A stretch of 49,341 bases of DNA from Candidatus Thiodiazotropha sp. (ex Epidulcina cf. delphinae) (GCA_025656505.1 JAHXHR010000009.1:1-49341), one strand, 5' to 3'. Shown: positions 1 through 7,825, numbered from the stretch's first letter. A program made the numbers and translations. The notes: generated by a model not told the origin, from the letters alone.

Positions 1-88
1 TTTGGGGCAGCACCGTGCAGCTGCATGTGAAGTGGAATGTATAACTTAAATTCAGGTCAATTCTGTCTTTACTATGGGGTCCACTTTA

Positions 89-259
89 GTGAACATTATC
101 AAGATTACAGATAAGAGTGATGATTATTCATATTGGAGATCTCAATCTTACTCGAAACGATTGGAAGCATTGGAAGAAATAAGATCAGAATACATAAACT
201 GGAGATACGGTGTTAAACAAGAATTTCAAAGAGTTTTTAGAGTTACTAAACTCAAATAA
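89..259 (+). CDS. small protein partner of a nucleotidyltransferase (cassette first gene)
   Basis: The product is a small acidic and basic protein of about 56 residues, with the pattern N-I-I-K-I-T-D near its start and S-D-D-Y-x-Y-W after it. Small proteins of this kind commonly precede and overlap nucleotidyltransferase genes of the MNT/DUF6036 sort in mobile gene pairs that resemble toxin-antitoxin modules. I place the start at the GTG at 89 because family members begin close to the NIIKI motif; an ATG at 74 is also open. The gene overlaps the next one by 50 bp in another frame, which suggests translational coupling. No biochemical function is known to me. The pairing and the order support the call more than the sequence does. 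Confidence 0.5.
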   Translation: MNIIKITDKSDDYSYWRSQSYSKRLEALEEIRSEYINWRYGVKQEFQRVFRVTKLK

Positions 260-548
260 TGTCAAATACTTGGTCGTAGGTGGTTACGCTTTGGCTATAC
301 ATGGTCATCCACGTTACACCAAAGATATTGATGTTTGGATTTTGATTGATCCAGAAAATGCAAAGAGTATTATCCAAGCACTGAACGACTTTGGGTTCTC
401 TGAACTTGGTTTGAAAGAAAATGATTTCTTAACTCCTGGCAACGTTATTCAACTTGGTTACCCTCCCAATCGAATTGACATATTAACTCAAGTTTCGGAG
501 TTCAAAATTTGCAAAAAAGTGCTGCTTTCTAAGCATTTCGCACGGTAA
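210..548 (+). CDS. nucleotidyltransferase (MNT/DUF6036-like), probably 3'-truncated
   Basis: A 112-residue protein begins at a GTG inside the preceding gene. It carries the nucleotidyltransferase signature G-G-Y-A followed by T-K-D-I-D-V-W (about residues 24-43), the metal-binding Asp pair of the polymerase-beta superfamily, then an R-I-D-I-L-T segment near residue 90. Relatives that I know are roughly 140-190 residues, with a further C-terminal segment holding a K-N-K-x2-x-G-R-x-K-D-L-A-D-type motif; that segment is absent here. Similarity fades at about 500, exactly where a 21-bp sequence is found again inverted at 715-735. I therefore read it as an antitoxin or toxin-type nucleotidyltransferase broken by rearrangement. 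Whether the shortened protein works is unknown. Confidence 0.55.
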   Translation: MLNKNFKEFLELLNSNNVKYLVVGGYALAIHGHPRYTKDIDVWILIDPENAKSIIQALNDFGFSELGLKENDFLTPGNVIQLGYPPNRIDILTQVSEFKICKKVLLSKHFAR

Positions 549-735
549 CCCGTTATTTGGAGCCATATGCAAGTGTTCGTAAATGTGCCGGGAAACCAAC
601 ACACAAGCAAAATACCTGCAAATTCATTGTTGACATAAAAACACAGTGCTTTTAAAGGAGAGATCGTAATTATTCATATTTATCATACCATTAGAGGCTA
701 TTCGCATGTAAATATGAACTCCGAAACTTGAGTTA
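484..735. repeat. 21-bp perfect inverted repeat bracketing 210 bp of unassigned DNA
   Basis: The 21 bp at 484-504, part of the nucleotidyltransferase reading frame, reappear exactly reverse-complemented at 715-735. The intervening DNA (505-714) is AT-rich and has no recognisable gene. The right arm lies directly against the start of the transposase homology at about 738. The arrangement fits a fold-back rearrangement or the ends of a small inserted element; no target duplication was found. Confidence 0.7.
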
Positions 736-737
736 TC

Positions 738-1047
738 AAACACGCTGGATATTGAATTAAGGGTGGCGCATTACCCACCTTATACGTCTAAGTGGAATCC
801 TGTTGAGCACCGAGTTTTCCCACATATCACGCGCGCCATGTCTGGTGTTGTGTTGAGAAGTATTGATCTTGCTAAAACATTAATTGAGCAAACAACGACA
901 AAATCGGGGCTTAAAGTTTTTGCAAAAATATCAAAGAAAGTGTATGAAAAAGGAAAGAAAGTCGCCGACAATTTTTATGAATGGGCTAATATACTATTTG
1001 ATGAAAAACTGGGTCACTTGAATTATTCCGTAAATCCAGTCACATAA
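738..1047 (+). pseudogene. ISAzo13-family transposase, C-terminal remnant
   Basis: The open frame from about 738 reads T-L-D-I-E-L-R-V-A-H-Y-P-P-Y followed by S-K-W-N-P-V-E-H-R-x-F-P-H. This is the conserved C-terminal block of ISAzo13-type (DDE) transposases, with the catalytic Glu in N-P-x-E-H. It then continues to a natural-looking C-terminus about 75 residues later. Some three quarters of the protein, including the two catalytic Asp regions, are missing upstream, so it cannot be active. The homology begins immediately after the right arm of the 21-bp inverted repeat, so the same event probably cut both this gene and the nucleotidyltransferase. Confidence 0.75.
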
Positions 1048-1076
1048 ATCGGGAAGTTATTACGTGCCCATTCCTA

Positions 1077-1740
1077 AGAGGGATAGGAAGGGGGTTTTGA
1101 TCCCCCTCCCTCCCACACCACCTGGCATACGGGTCCGTACCAAGGCGGTTACCAAAAGTGTCGGACCGTAGTCGGACAAGCAAACCAAGGTACAGAAGCT
1201 TGATTAACTTTGAAAATTACGTAGTCACCAGCGCGCCTATCACCTCTTACGTGAACCGGTCGGCTCAAACTGAGAATAGAGCATGATGCGAAATTTCCTC
1301 TTTTGGCTTCAGGCCTTCGCTTCATCCACTACTATGCCATCTGCTGACTTCTGCTCAATCACCCCATGCATTACTGCATGAAGCGCTACCACCTAATGGT
1401 GGGCGCAATGTTGAGCAGATCTCCCCGGGTAAGAGCATGATCCTTCCCTGCACCCCAAGGGCACTTGTCACTTCGTTCGGGCGCACAACCGCTGCATTTA
1501 CCATCCCCCAGAGATCTGGAAGGGCTTCGTCATGTTGTGCTGACTCGCCCTGGGGTTCGGCCTTACTATGCAGTTTCTGTTCGTCGGCTCGCAGTTTTGC
1601 ACTCAGGCTTCTTTCAGACCGTCGGTCGCCCTTCCGCCCTTGCCGTCGGCTAGTACTTTTTAAGTGGTCAATAATGACGACTCTCCAGACAATGTACAGG
1701 GGACTTGCACCCCATAAGATCATGCCCATGCCGGGCACAC
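1077..1740 (-). mobile_element. group II intron without ORF (IIC-attC type), minus strand
   Basis: Read on the minus strand, the element begins at 1740 with GTGTGCCCGGCATGGGC, a bacterial group II intron 5' end. It contains a typical domain I region (about 1350-1740) and ends with a domain V/VI pair. Domain V (about 1152-1112) is a hairpin with a two-nucleotide bulge on its 3' strand and a CGC triad (complement of 1145-1147), the triad of class C introns. Domain VI is the G-rich/C-rich hairpin at about 1110-1080. The element is only about 664 nt: the 1.3-kb reverse transcriptase/maturase gene is missing, so mobility would need a maturase in trans. The junctions agree with insertion in an attC bottom strand. 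Boundaries are good to 1-2 nt. Confidence 0.75.
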
Positions 1741-1816
1741 ACAAGGCAAATCAACCTGACCATTTTTTCATTCGCTGTGCTCACAAAAAAAGGTCAGGTT
1801 ATTTGCGACGTTATGT
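1741..1816 (+). other. attC-like integron recombination site (5' core box displaced by the intron)
   Basis: The segment contains two complementary arms, 1745-1760 (GCAAATCAACCTGACC) and 1791-1806 (GGTCAGGTTATTTGC). They pair except for one extra C on the left arm, like the extrahelical base of attC sites. The loop is T-rich on one side and A-rich on the other. The right side ends in a GTTA core box (GTTATGT, 1810-1816). The left core box is not adjacent. Joining TCCTA at 1072-1076 to ACAAGGC at 1741, that is, removing the intron, restores TCCTAACAAGGC, close to the usual attC left core GCCTAACAAGGC. A plain transcription terminator is the alternative, but the core boxes favour attC. Confidence 0.65.
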
Positions 1817-2257
1817 TTCAAACCTGAATCACTGAGCCTGGGTGGCTAGTTGCGTTGTTACACCACTTAAACAGTGGTATTCTTGAAATGCTTGGAGTTT
1901 TAGGCTTCAGGGTATGTCACAGGTTGTCAAGTCCTGCCAGCATGCCGATAAGGTAAGCTGAACAGATTGATAGCAACGCTGAAACTGGTGTCTTCAATGA
2001 TACCTCCACAGCGATACTGACATTATACGTCATTACTAACAGACGCGGCTTGGCTCGTCAGTATTCTGATGGGTTAGAAGGTGTGAGAAAGACCACTTGG
2101 TTAAGTGGTGGACCCCATTAGTCGGACATCATAGCTGAAATTATAAGTGTCTTCTGCGATTATTCTTTAATACCGCCCGGACGAATACCCCTGTTTTTAT
2201 GTGGACACACACTCGGGACTACCCTTGTTTCTCGACAAAACAGCTAAGGGAAATCAC
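1817..2257. other. gene-free stretch between the attC-like site and hpt
   Basis: No supported coding region is seen. A perfect small hairpin, CCACTT-GGTT-AAGTGG, lies at 2093-2108 but has no following T run. The stretch may hold remains of another cassette or structured RNA; nothing was recognised. Confidence 0.4.
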
Positions 2258-2809
2258 TTAATATCCCTGCACTCCGAAGATACCGGGTGCGTTTCTATGG
2301 TATCCATTGAAATCCATGCCGTAGCCGAAGACATAGCGGTCTTCGACTGTCAGACCCACAAAATCGGCCACGAAACCGTTCCCCTTTTCATGCAGTTTCT
2401 CGACGAGCACCGCAGTATAGACGACCCTTGCTCCGGCCTCTCTGCATGCCGCCACAATGGCGGAGAGGGTCACACCTTCATCCAATATGTCGTCAACCAC
2501 CAGTAGCGTCTCCCCCGTCAGCGAAGTGCTGGGTCGACCTATCCACTCCAGTTCGGCGCCTGAGGTTCCCCCCCGATAGCGAGTGGCGTGGATGTAATCA
2601 TGACGCAAGGGAAAATTCAATCGCGTCAGTAGATGACCGGTGGGTATCAGGGCTCCATTCAATACGCATAACACCAGTGGATCTTCCCCGGACAGTTTTC
2701 CGGTGATCTCAATCGCCATGCGATCAAGCGCCTGCTCCACCTCGGTCTGTGAATAGATTAAGTCCGCTGTCGCCAATACCTCGGCCGCCTGTCGTGGTGT
2801 GATACTCAT
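2258..2809 (-). CDS. hpt: hypoxanthine-guanine phosphoribosyltransferase
   Basis: The enzyme converts hypoxanthine or guanine plus PRPP to IMP or GMP in cytosolic purine salvage. The PRPP-binding loop is visible as L-L-V-V-D-D-I-L-D-E-G-V-T-L (about residues 101-114). An earlier L-N-G-A-L-I-P loop and the purine-side V-E-D-R-Y-V-F-G-Y-G-M-D block near the C-terminus also fit a class I phosphoribosyltransferase of this type. I start it at 2809 (MSITPRQ, 183 residues) because AAAGGA precedes that ATG at normal distance; a longer frame to 2941 only reads through the end of nagZ. It starts 16 bp after the nagZ stop, so the two are probably co-transcribed, as in other gammaproteobacteria. Confidence 0.92.
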   Translation of the reverse strand: MSITPRQAAEVLATADLIYSQTEVEQALDRMAIEITGKLSGEDPLVLCVLNGALIPTGHLLTRLNFPLRHDYIHATRYRGGTSGAELEWIGRPSTSLTGETLLVVDDILDEGVTLSAIVAACREAGARVVYTAVLVEKLHEKGNGFVADFVGLTVEDRYVFGYGMDFNGYHRNAPGIFGVQGY

Positions 2810-2825
2810 GTAGTTCCTTTGATTT

Positions 2826-3875
2826 CTACTCAAGATCCAGATCGAGGCCGGCCTCTTCTGGAACGATTGACAGCCTGTTGACCGCACTTTTCCAACGTGG
2901 ATCGAGATGGACTTGTTGTAAGGTTGTATGTTTTCGACCATGCATTCTTACCAGCCGCACATGTGCGGCTGGATCTGTGTAACTTATGAGTCGCGCCAAC
3001 ACTTCCAAGGCGGCTGGACGATTATTGCATATCAAGATCATGTCGCAACCGGCGGATAGGGCTGCCGAAGCGCGTTCCCCATAGTCCCCCGCCTCTTCCG
3101 CCGCCGCCATATTGAGATCATCGCTGAAGATAACCCCCTGAAAACCGAGTTGCTGACGCAACACCTTGCGCAGCCAGAAACGGGAGAAGCCCGCCGGATC
3201 CCTATCAATGTGCGCATAGATGACATGCGCCGGCATGATCGCCTCCATCCCGGCGTCTATCATCCGTTCGAAGGGACGCAGATCTTCCATTTCAAGGTCT
3301 TCAAAACGCCGCTGGTCCACCGGCAACGCAAGATGGGAATCCGCCCCGACACCGCCATGACCGGGAAAGTGCTTGCCGACCACGGCCATGCCTGCACTAT
3401 GACAACCCTGCATCCAGCCTTGCGCCAGCCGGGCCACTGTTTCGGGATCCTTGGAAAATGCCCGGTCCCCTATCACTTCGCTGACCCCGAATCCCAGATC
3501 GAGAACCGGGGCAAAACTGAAATCAACCCCGCAAGCGAGCAACTCCGAGGCCATCAGCCATCCGCCCAGTTCAGCCAGCCTCAGACCCTGTTCCGGCTGT
3601 TTCCGATACTGCTTGCCATACCAAGCTGCCGGCGGAAGCGGTGAAAACCCCTCCCTGAACCGTTGCACCCGCCCACCCTCATGATCGACCGCAATGAGTG
3701 GATGAGGGGTTCTGACGGCGTGGATTTCCGCGCACAGATCGGTCAACTGTCCTTGCGATTCGAAGTTACGGGCAAATAGGATGACACCACCAACCGCTGC
3801 ATGATTCAGCAAGCACCTCTCTTCGGCGCTGAGCGCTGACCCTTCCAGATCAAGCATGACAGGTCCCAAACTCAT
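2826..3875 (-). CDS. nagZ: beta-N-acetylhexosaminidase
   Basis: A cytosolic glycoside hydrolase family 3 enzyme. It removes N-acetylglucosamine from anhydro-muropeptides during peptidoglycan recycling. The diagnostic K-H-F-P-G-H-G-G-V-G-A-D-S-H block (about residues 163-176) carries the catalytic His and Asp pair. D-H-E-G-G-R-V-Q-R-F (about 65-74) and F-S-D-D-L-N-M (nucleophile Asp, about residue 250) are also present. At 349 residues it has the usual single-domain NagZ length. The start at 3875 is preceded by an AGGG-containing sequence. It heads a two-gene unit with hpt and is divergent from the FliL-like gene. Confidence 0.95.
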   Translation of the reverse strand: MSLGPVMLDLEGSALSAEERCLLNHAAVGGVILFARNFESQGQLTDLCAEIHAVRTPHPLIAVDHEGGRVQRFREGFSPLPPAAWYGKQYRKQPEQGLRLAELGGWLMASELLACGVDFSFAPVLDLGFGVSEVIGDRAFSKDPETVARLAQGWMQGCHSAGMAVVGKHFPGHGGVGADSHLALPVDQRRFEDLEMEDLRPFERMIDAGMEAIMPAHVIYAHIDRDPAGFSRFWLRKVLRQQLGFQGVIFSDDLNMAAAEEAGDYGERASAALSAGCDMILICNNRPAALEVLARLISYTDPAAHVRLVRMHGRKHTTLQQVHLDPRWKSAVNRLSIVPEEAGLDLDLE

Positions 3876-3962
3876 GCGCTTTGCCCTATTTAATATTTCC
3901 TTCAGTATGCCGCAAACATAGGTGAAGTGAAAACCAGTATTGTATGCGATAAGGTTGTTGCC

Positions 3963-4367
3963 ATGCGTTTATCCCGGATGTTACTTGTGATTCTGATGCT
4001 TTTTGCTCCATTGCTGCCGGCTGAGGATGAAGGTGAAGAAGCTAAAGAACCGGCAGTCATCAGTTACTATCAGATAAAACCCGCGCTGGTTGCCAACCTG
4101 GCGACGGGCGGAAAATATATCCGTTGCGACATCCAACTGATGACCGACGATGAGAGCTTCCTCGCAGACCTCAAACTGCATGGCCCCGCCATTCGCCATG
4201 CCCTGCTGTTGCTGCTATCGGAACAAGACGGTAATTCGGTCAAGACTCCTGCCGGCAAAGAGGCGCTACGCAAGAAGGCCCTGTCGGAGATCGGCAGGCT
4301 AATGAAAAAACTGAGTGGAAAGGAGGGCCTCAAGGCGCTCTTCTTCACCACTTTTTTCGTTCAATAG
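3963..4367 (+). CDS. FliL-like flagellar basal-body-associated protein
   Basis: The 134-residue product has a hydrophobic N-terminal segment (about residues 5-20) followed by an acidic linker. Its FliL-type domain has P-A-L-V-A-N-L near the start, D-I-Q-L-M, a stretch around H-G-P-A-I-R-H-A-L-L-L-L-L, and the terminal L-F-F-T-T-F-F-V-Q that typifies FliL C-termini. FliL binds the stator at the flagellar motor from the periplasmic side. The segment could be a signal peptide or a membrane anchor. I start at 3963 rather than 3927 because TAAGG precedes that ATG. It stands alone, away from any flagellar operon, so it may be a paralogue with a different partner. Its 3' end overlaps the convergent L,D-transpeptidase gene by 7 bp. 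Confidence 0.75.
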   Translation: MRLSRMLLVILMLFAPLLPAEDEGEEAKEPAVISYYQIKPALVANLATGGKYIRCDIQLMTDDESFLADLKLHGPAIRHALLLLLSEQDGNSVKTPAGKEALRKKALSEIGRLMKKLSGKEGLKALFFTTFFVQ

Positions 4368-4855
4368 TCGACCATCTCCACCAGGGCGCCTCTCTCGACC
4401 CGATCGAAGAGCACCATCAGATCCCGATTGCGCATACGGATGCAGCCATGGGATGCGGGCACGCCCATCGGCTCCTCATCCGGCGTGCCGTGGATATAGA
4501 TAAATCTGCGCAAGCTGTCGACCTCACCACCCCGGTTCTTACCCCGCTCGAGCCCGGTCAGCCAGAGAATCCGCGTCAGAACCCAGTCCCTGCCGGGCTC
4601 CTTGTCCGCCAGTTCCCTGCTGTAGCGCTCACCAGTAGCGCGTCGCCCGACAAAGACCGCATTCTCCTCGCACCCCTCGCCGATCTTTAATCGTATCCTA
4701 TGCCTGCCTCGCGGCGTGCAGCCGCTGTCGTAGCGCTCTCCCGCGCCGTTTTTCGCCGTCGAGACCGGAAAGCTGTCGATCTCCCGACCGGCTTCGATAC
4801 AGGACAGCCGCTGTAGCGACAACTCAATGCGCAACTGCAGATCGGGCATTTTCAT
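4361..4855 (-). CDS. L,D-transpeptidase (YkuD domain)
   Basis: A 164-residue YkuD-fold protein. It shows the catalytic signature I-H-G-T-P (about residues 115-119) and A-S-H-G-C-I-R-M (about 133-140), containing the active-site Cys and His. Enzymes of this family crosslink peptidoglycan through meso-DAP or attach lipoproteins to it. The family is usually exported, but no signal peptide is visible here; the frame begins directly with a short strand (MKMPDLQLRIELSLQ). Either the true start is different or this member acts without classical export, as in the YbiS/ErfK-related short forms found next to cytosolic genes. It is last in the cysM-rlmD-CYTH-ykuD operon, 74 bp after the CYTH gene. Confidence 0.85.
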   Translation of the reverse strand: MKMPDLQLRIELSLQRLSCIEAGREIDSFPVSTAKNGAGERYDSGCTPRGRHRIRLKIGEGCEENAVFVGRRATGERYSRELADKEPGRDWVLTRILWLTGLERGKNRGGEVDSLRRFIYIHGTPDEEPMGVPASHGCIRMRNRDLMVLFDRVERGALVEMVDY

Positions 4856-4929
4856 TTCGCGGTTCCTCTGTTTGATGGGGCAACAGGGGGCATCGGCAGA
4901 ATGGCGTTACTCCGCTGTTTCATACGCCG

Positions 4930-5397
4930 TTACCAATCGCAGAAGGGATGGTTTACCAGGCTGGCATTATAGTAACGGGTATCCGTCGAGACCTCCTCCC
5001 CCGCCCAATCGGGCATTTGGAAGGTCTCCTCTTCGGAGGTCAGCTCCACCTCTGCAACCAGCAGTCCTCGGTTGGCGCCATGAAACACATCCAGATCCCA
5101 CAGGTGGTCGCCGCATCGGACCTTATACCGCACCTTGTCGATGACTGCCCCGGCAACCAGATTTTCCAACATCTCCCGGGCATCCTCCAGGAGGATGGGA
5201 TACTCGTACTCACTGCGGCTGAGCCCCACGGTCTTGCTTTTGATATTGAGGTTGGCCTCCTCCCCAGCCAAGCGCACCCGGATGCCGACCTTTGGCGTCG
5301 TTGCCAGATAGCCCTGTTTTATGGCCACTTGCCTGACCACGCTATCTTTCCAGTTATCGTTAATAACTAGGTACTTACGCTCTATTTCTAAGGGCAT
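4930..5397 (-). CDS. CYTH domain protein (inorganic triphosphatase/adenylate-cyclase-like fold)
   Basis: The product is a 155-residue single CYTH domain. The hallmark E-I-E-R-K-Y-L-V lies at residues 4-11. Charged strands follow: R-V-R-L, N-I-K-S-K, E-Y-E-Y-P-I, K-V-R-Y-K, D-V-F-H-G and A-E-V-E-L, which would line the metal-triphosphate tunnel. Known short members hydrolyse tripolyphosphate; cyclase activity is less likely. Its ATG at 5397 lies 3 bp after the rlmD stop, with AGGAG inside the rlmD end acting as ribosome site, so it is translationally linked. The substrate cannot be told from sequence. Confidence 0.85.
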   Translation of the reverse strand: MPLEIERKYLVINDNWKDSVVRQVAIKQGYLATTPKVGIRVRLAGEEANLNIKSKTVGLSRSEYEYPILLEDAREMLENLVAGAVIDKVRYKVRCGDHLWDLDVFHGANRGLLVAEVELTSEEETFQMPDWAGEEVSTDTRYYNASLVNHPFCDW

Positions 5398-5400
5398 TTA

Positions 5401-6735
5401 TCAACTCCTTGCAAACAGTGCGATTGACTCCACATGCGTGGTATGGGGAAACATATCCATGACACCGGCACTGATCAGCCGGTATCCGAGGTCGTGTACC
5501 AGGATACCGGCATCCCTCGCCAGAGTGTCTGGATAGCAGGAAACGTAGACGATACGTTCAGCGCCGACAAGCGGTAGCTGAGGCAGTACTTCCTGGGCGC
5601 CGCTTCGCGGTGGATCAAGCAACACTTTGTTGAAGCGCCGTTGCAACCAGGGCTCGTTCTCCAATGTTTCATAAAGATTGGCGGTGTAGAAGCTGGTGTT
5701 ATCGATACCATTCCGCTCGGCGTTCTCTCTGGCCCTGGCGACCAGGCCGATATCCCCCTCGACCCCGGTCACGCTGCCTGCGCTGCGGGCAAGCGGCAAG
5801 GTGAAATTGCCCAGGCCGCAGAACAGATCGAGTACTTGATCATTCCCGTTCAATTGCAGCATGGCGACTGCGCGACGGACCATTTGCCGATTGATGTCGC
5901 TATTGACCTGGGTAAAGTCGCTGGGCTCGAAATGGAACCTTAAATCAAACGCCGGCAACTCATAGGTCAACGCCACCCCTCCCTCACCAAGCGGCCGGAC
6001 ACTCTCAGGCCCGCCCTCCTGAAGATAGATTTCCAGCCGGTGCTGACGTGCGAATTGATCAAGTTTCGACAAGTCGTCATTACAAAGCGTGGCGAGGATG
6101 CGAAAAATCAATACACAGGTTTCATCCCCCATGGCCATTTCGATCTGTGGTACTTGATCACGAATGGAGAGTTGATCGATCAGCAGGCGTAGTTGCGGCA
6201 ACAACTCACCCACCCTGGGATGCAGGATGTGGCAACGCTCAATATCGGCGACAAAGGAGGAACCACGCTCACGAAAGCCGACCAAGGCGCCGCCCTTCTT
6301 GGGTACAAAACGCACGCCCAAGCGAGCCTTGCGGCGGTAGCCCCAGGAAGAACCGCTTACCAGCGGCGGGAGCACCTCGGCAGGCGCCACTTTGCCTATG
6401 TGTCGCAAGGCATCAAGCATCGCCTGCTGCTTGTTCACCACCTGGGCCTCGGGGTCCTGATGCTGCAGGCTGCAGCCGCCGCAGATGCCGAACTGATCAC
6501 AGCGAGGCTGTACGCGCTGTGGTGAGGCGTTCAGCACCTCAATCACCCTACCCTCGTCATACCTGCGCCGACGCCCGGAGTAGCGAAAACGCACCCGCTC
6601 TCCCGGCAAGGAGCCATGAATGAAGGTAGCCTTGCCCTCGATATGCGCGACCCCTTTGCCGTCATGGGTGAGGGATTCAATCTCCGCCTCGACCGGTTCT
6701 GTCGGTAGTTGCTTGCGTCTACGCCTGCGGCCCAT
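5401..6735 (-). CDS. rlmD: 23S rRNA (uracil-1939 C5)-methyltransferase
   Basis: The enzyme makes m5U at position 1939 of 23S rRNA. The order of parts fits: an N-terminal TRAM-type domain (about residues 10-70), then a 4Fe-4S cluster motif C-D-Q-F-G-I-C-G-G-C (about 79-88) with a fourth Cys in E-R-C-H (about 167). The Rossmann methyltransferase domain follows, with L-D-L-F-C-G-L-G-N-F (about 303-312), the D-P-P-R-S-G motif and the nucleophile Cys in V-S-C-Y-P (about 400). The 444-residue length is normal. It starts 2 bp after the cysM stop, in one operon with the CYTH and YkuD genes. Confidence 0.95.
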   Translation of the reverse strand: MGRRRRRKQLPTEPVEAEIESLTHDGKGVAHIEGKATFIHGSLPGERVRFRYSGRRRRYDEGRVIEVLNASPQRVQPRCDQFGICGGCSLQHQDPEAQVVNKQQAMLDALRHIGKVAPAEVLPPLVSGSSWGYRRKARLGVRFVPKKGGALVGFRERGSSFVADIERCHILHPRVGELLPQLRLLIDQLSIRDQVPQIEMAMGDETCVLIFRILATLCNDDLSKLDQFARQHRLEIYLQEGGPESVRPLGEGGVALTYELPAFDLRFHFEPSDFTQVNSDINRQMVRRAVAMLQLNGNDQVLDLFCGLGNFTLPLARSAGSVTGVEGDIGLVARARENAERNGIDNTSFYTANLYETLENEPWLQRRFNKVLLDPPRSGAQEVLPQLPLVGAERIVYVSCYPDTLARDAGILVHDLGYRLISAGVMDMFPHTTHVESIALFARS

Positions 6736-6737
6736 GA

Positions 6738-7631
6738 TCAGCCGGCGGGAAAAACATCGGTGGAGAGATAGCGATCACCTCGATCGCAGACGATGGTGAC
6801 GATCACGGCATTTTCCACCATCGCGGAAAGTTTCAGGGCAGCGGCCACGGCGCCGCCGGAAGAGATGCCGGCGAATATCCCTTCACCGATGGCGAGTTGC
6901 CGCGTGGTCTCTTCCGCATCTTCCTGAGAGACATCGATAATCCTGTCCACCCGGCCGGCGTCGTAGATCTTCGGCAGATAGGCCTCGGGCCAGCGCCGTA
7001 TCCCGGGAATAGCGGCGCCCTCCATGGGCTGTACACCGACGATCTCAATCGCCGGATTCATGGATTTGAGATAGGTGGAGCAACCCATGATGGTGCCGGT
7101 GGTGCCCATGGCGCTGATGAAATGAGTCACCTCGCCGTTGGTCTCGCGCCATACCTCCGGACCTGTGCCTTCAATGTGGGCCTGCGGATTATCCTGATTG
7201 GAAAACTGATCCAGAATCATGCCCTCGCCCGCTGCCTCCAACTCCCTGGCCTGGTCGATGGCGGCCTCCATGCCGCCCTCTTTCGGCGTCAACAACAATT
7301 CGGCGCCATAGGCCCTCATCACCGCACGGCGTTCAAGGCTCATGTTTTCCGGCATAACCAGCATCAGGCGGTAACCCTTGATCGCCGCCGCCATGGCCAG
7401 GGCGATTCCGGTATTGCCGCTGGTCGCCTCAATCAGACAATCCCCCCGCTTGACGGCGCCGCGGGCCTCGGCATAGCGGATCATACTCAGCGCCGGCCTG
7501 TCCTTGACCGATCCGGCCGGATTATTCCCTTCCAGTTTCACCAGCAGGGTATTGGCGCTGTCGCCCGGTAGCCGCTGCAACCTGACCAGGGGGGTGTTGC
7601 CGACAAAATCTTCAATGGTTTTGTAGTGCAT
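6738..7631 (-). CDS. cysM: cysteine synthase B (O-acetylserine sulfhydrylase)
   Basis: A PLP enzyme that makes cysteine from O-acetylserine and sulfide or thiosulfate. The PLP-lysine motif N-P-A-G-S-V-K-D-R-P is at about residues 36-45, the substrate loop E-A-T-S-G-N-T-G at about 67-74, and the glycine-rich I-S-S-G-G-A near the C-terminus. I start at 7631 (MHYKTIEDF, 297 residues) because GGAGGG lies eight bases upstream; the frame is open to 7688 but without that signal. The B-type is suggested by length and by the adjacent rlmD, a common gammaproteobacterial pairing. It is first in the four-gene minus-strand operon. Confidence 0.93.
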   Translation of the reverse strand: MHYKTIEDFVGNTPLVRLQRLPGDSANTLLVKLEGNNPAGSVKDRPALSMIRYAEARGAVKRGDCLIEATSGNTGIALAMAAAIKGYRLMLVMPENMSLERRAVMRAYGAELLLTPKEGGMEAAIDQARELEAAGEGMILDQFSNQDNPQAHIEGTGPEVWRETNGEVTHFISAMGTTGTIMGCSTYLKSMNPAIEIVGVQPMEGAAIPGIRRWPEAYLPKIYDAGRVDRIIDVSQEDAEETTRQLAIGEGIFAGISSGGAVAAALKLSAMVENAVIVTIVCDRGDRYLSTDVFPAG

Positions 7632-7747
7632 GAAGAACCCTCCGGAACGCTTCTGATGATTCATGGCCGAGAACAATGAACTCGCCAAGCCGATATGATG
7701 TTCTATTATTCATTATCATGGAGGCTCTGAACCGATCAGAAATAATG

Positions 7748-7798
7748 TTATTGACCCGACGACTGAATATAACATATCAGGTGTCACCGGGTTAATAA
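7748..7798. repeat. small inverted repeat, family R1 (imperfect copy)
   Basis: TTATTGACCCGACGACT on the left and AGGTGTCACCGGGTTAATAA on the right are imperfect inverted copies of the termini of the larger element at 20193-20298. It fills the divergent region between cysM and the CBS gene. Half copies of the same motif (GTCGCCGGGTTgAtAAT at 15552, GTTGCCGGGTTACT at 13677) lie beside grx and lepA. Confidence 0.5.
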
Positions 7799-7825
7799 GA
7801 ACAATAATTGTAAAGAGGAGTAGGC

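Noticed and set aside
1745-1806. Long hairpin read as a rho-independent terminator
   Set aside because: The T and A runs are in the loop, not after the stem, and core boxes consistent with attC border it.
1355-1835. Overlapping open frames of 129-132 aa on both strands
   Set aside because: They lie in domain I of the group II intron and match the spurious reading frames commonly annotated there; the sequence is RNA-coding, not protein-coding.
77-2118. GTGGACCCCAT at 2107 and its inverse at 77 as ends of one large element
   Set aside because: Only 11 bases match, with no target duplication and no further similarity; chance is plausible.
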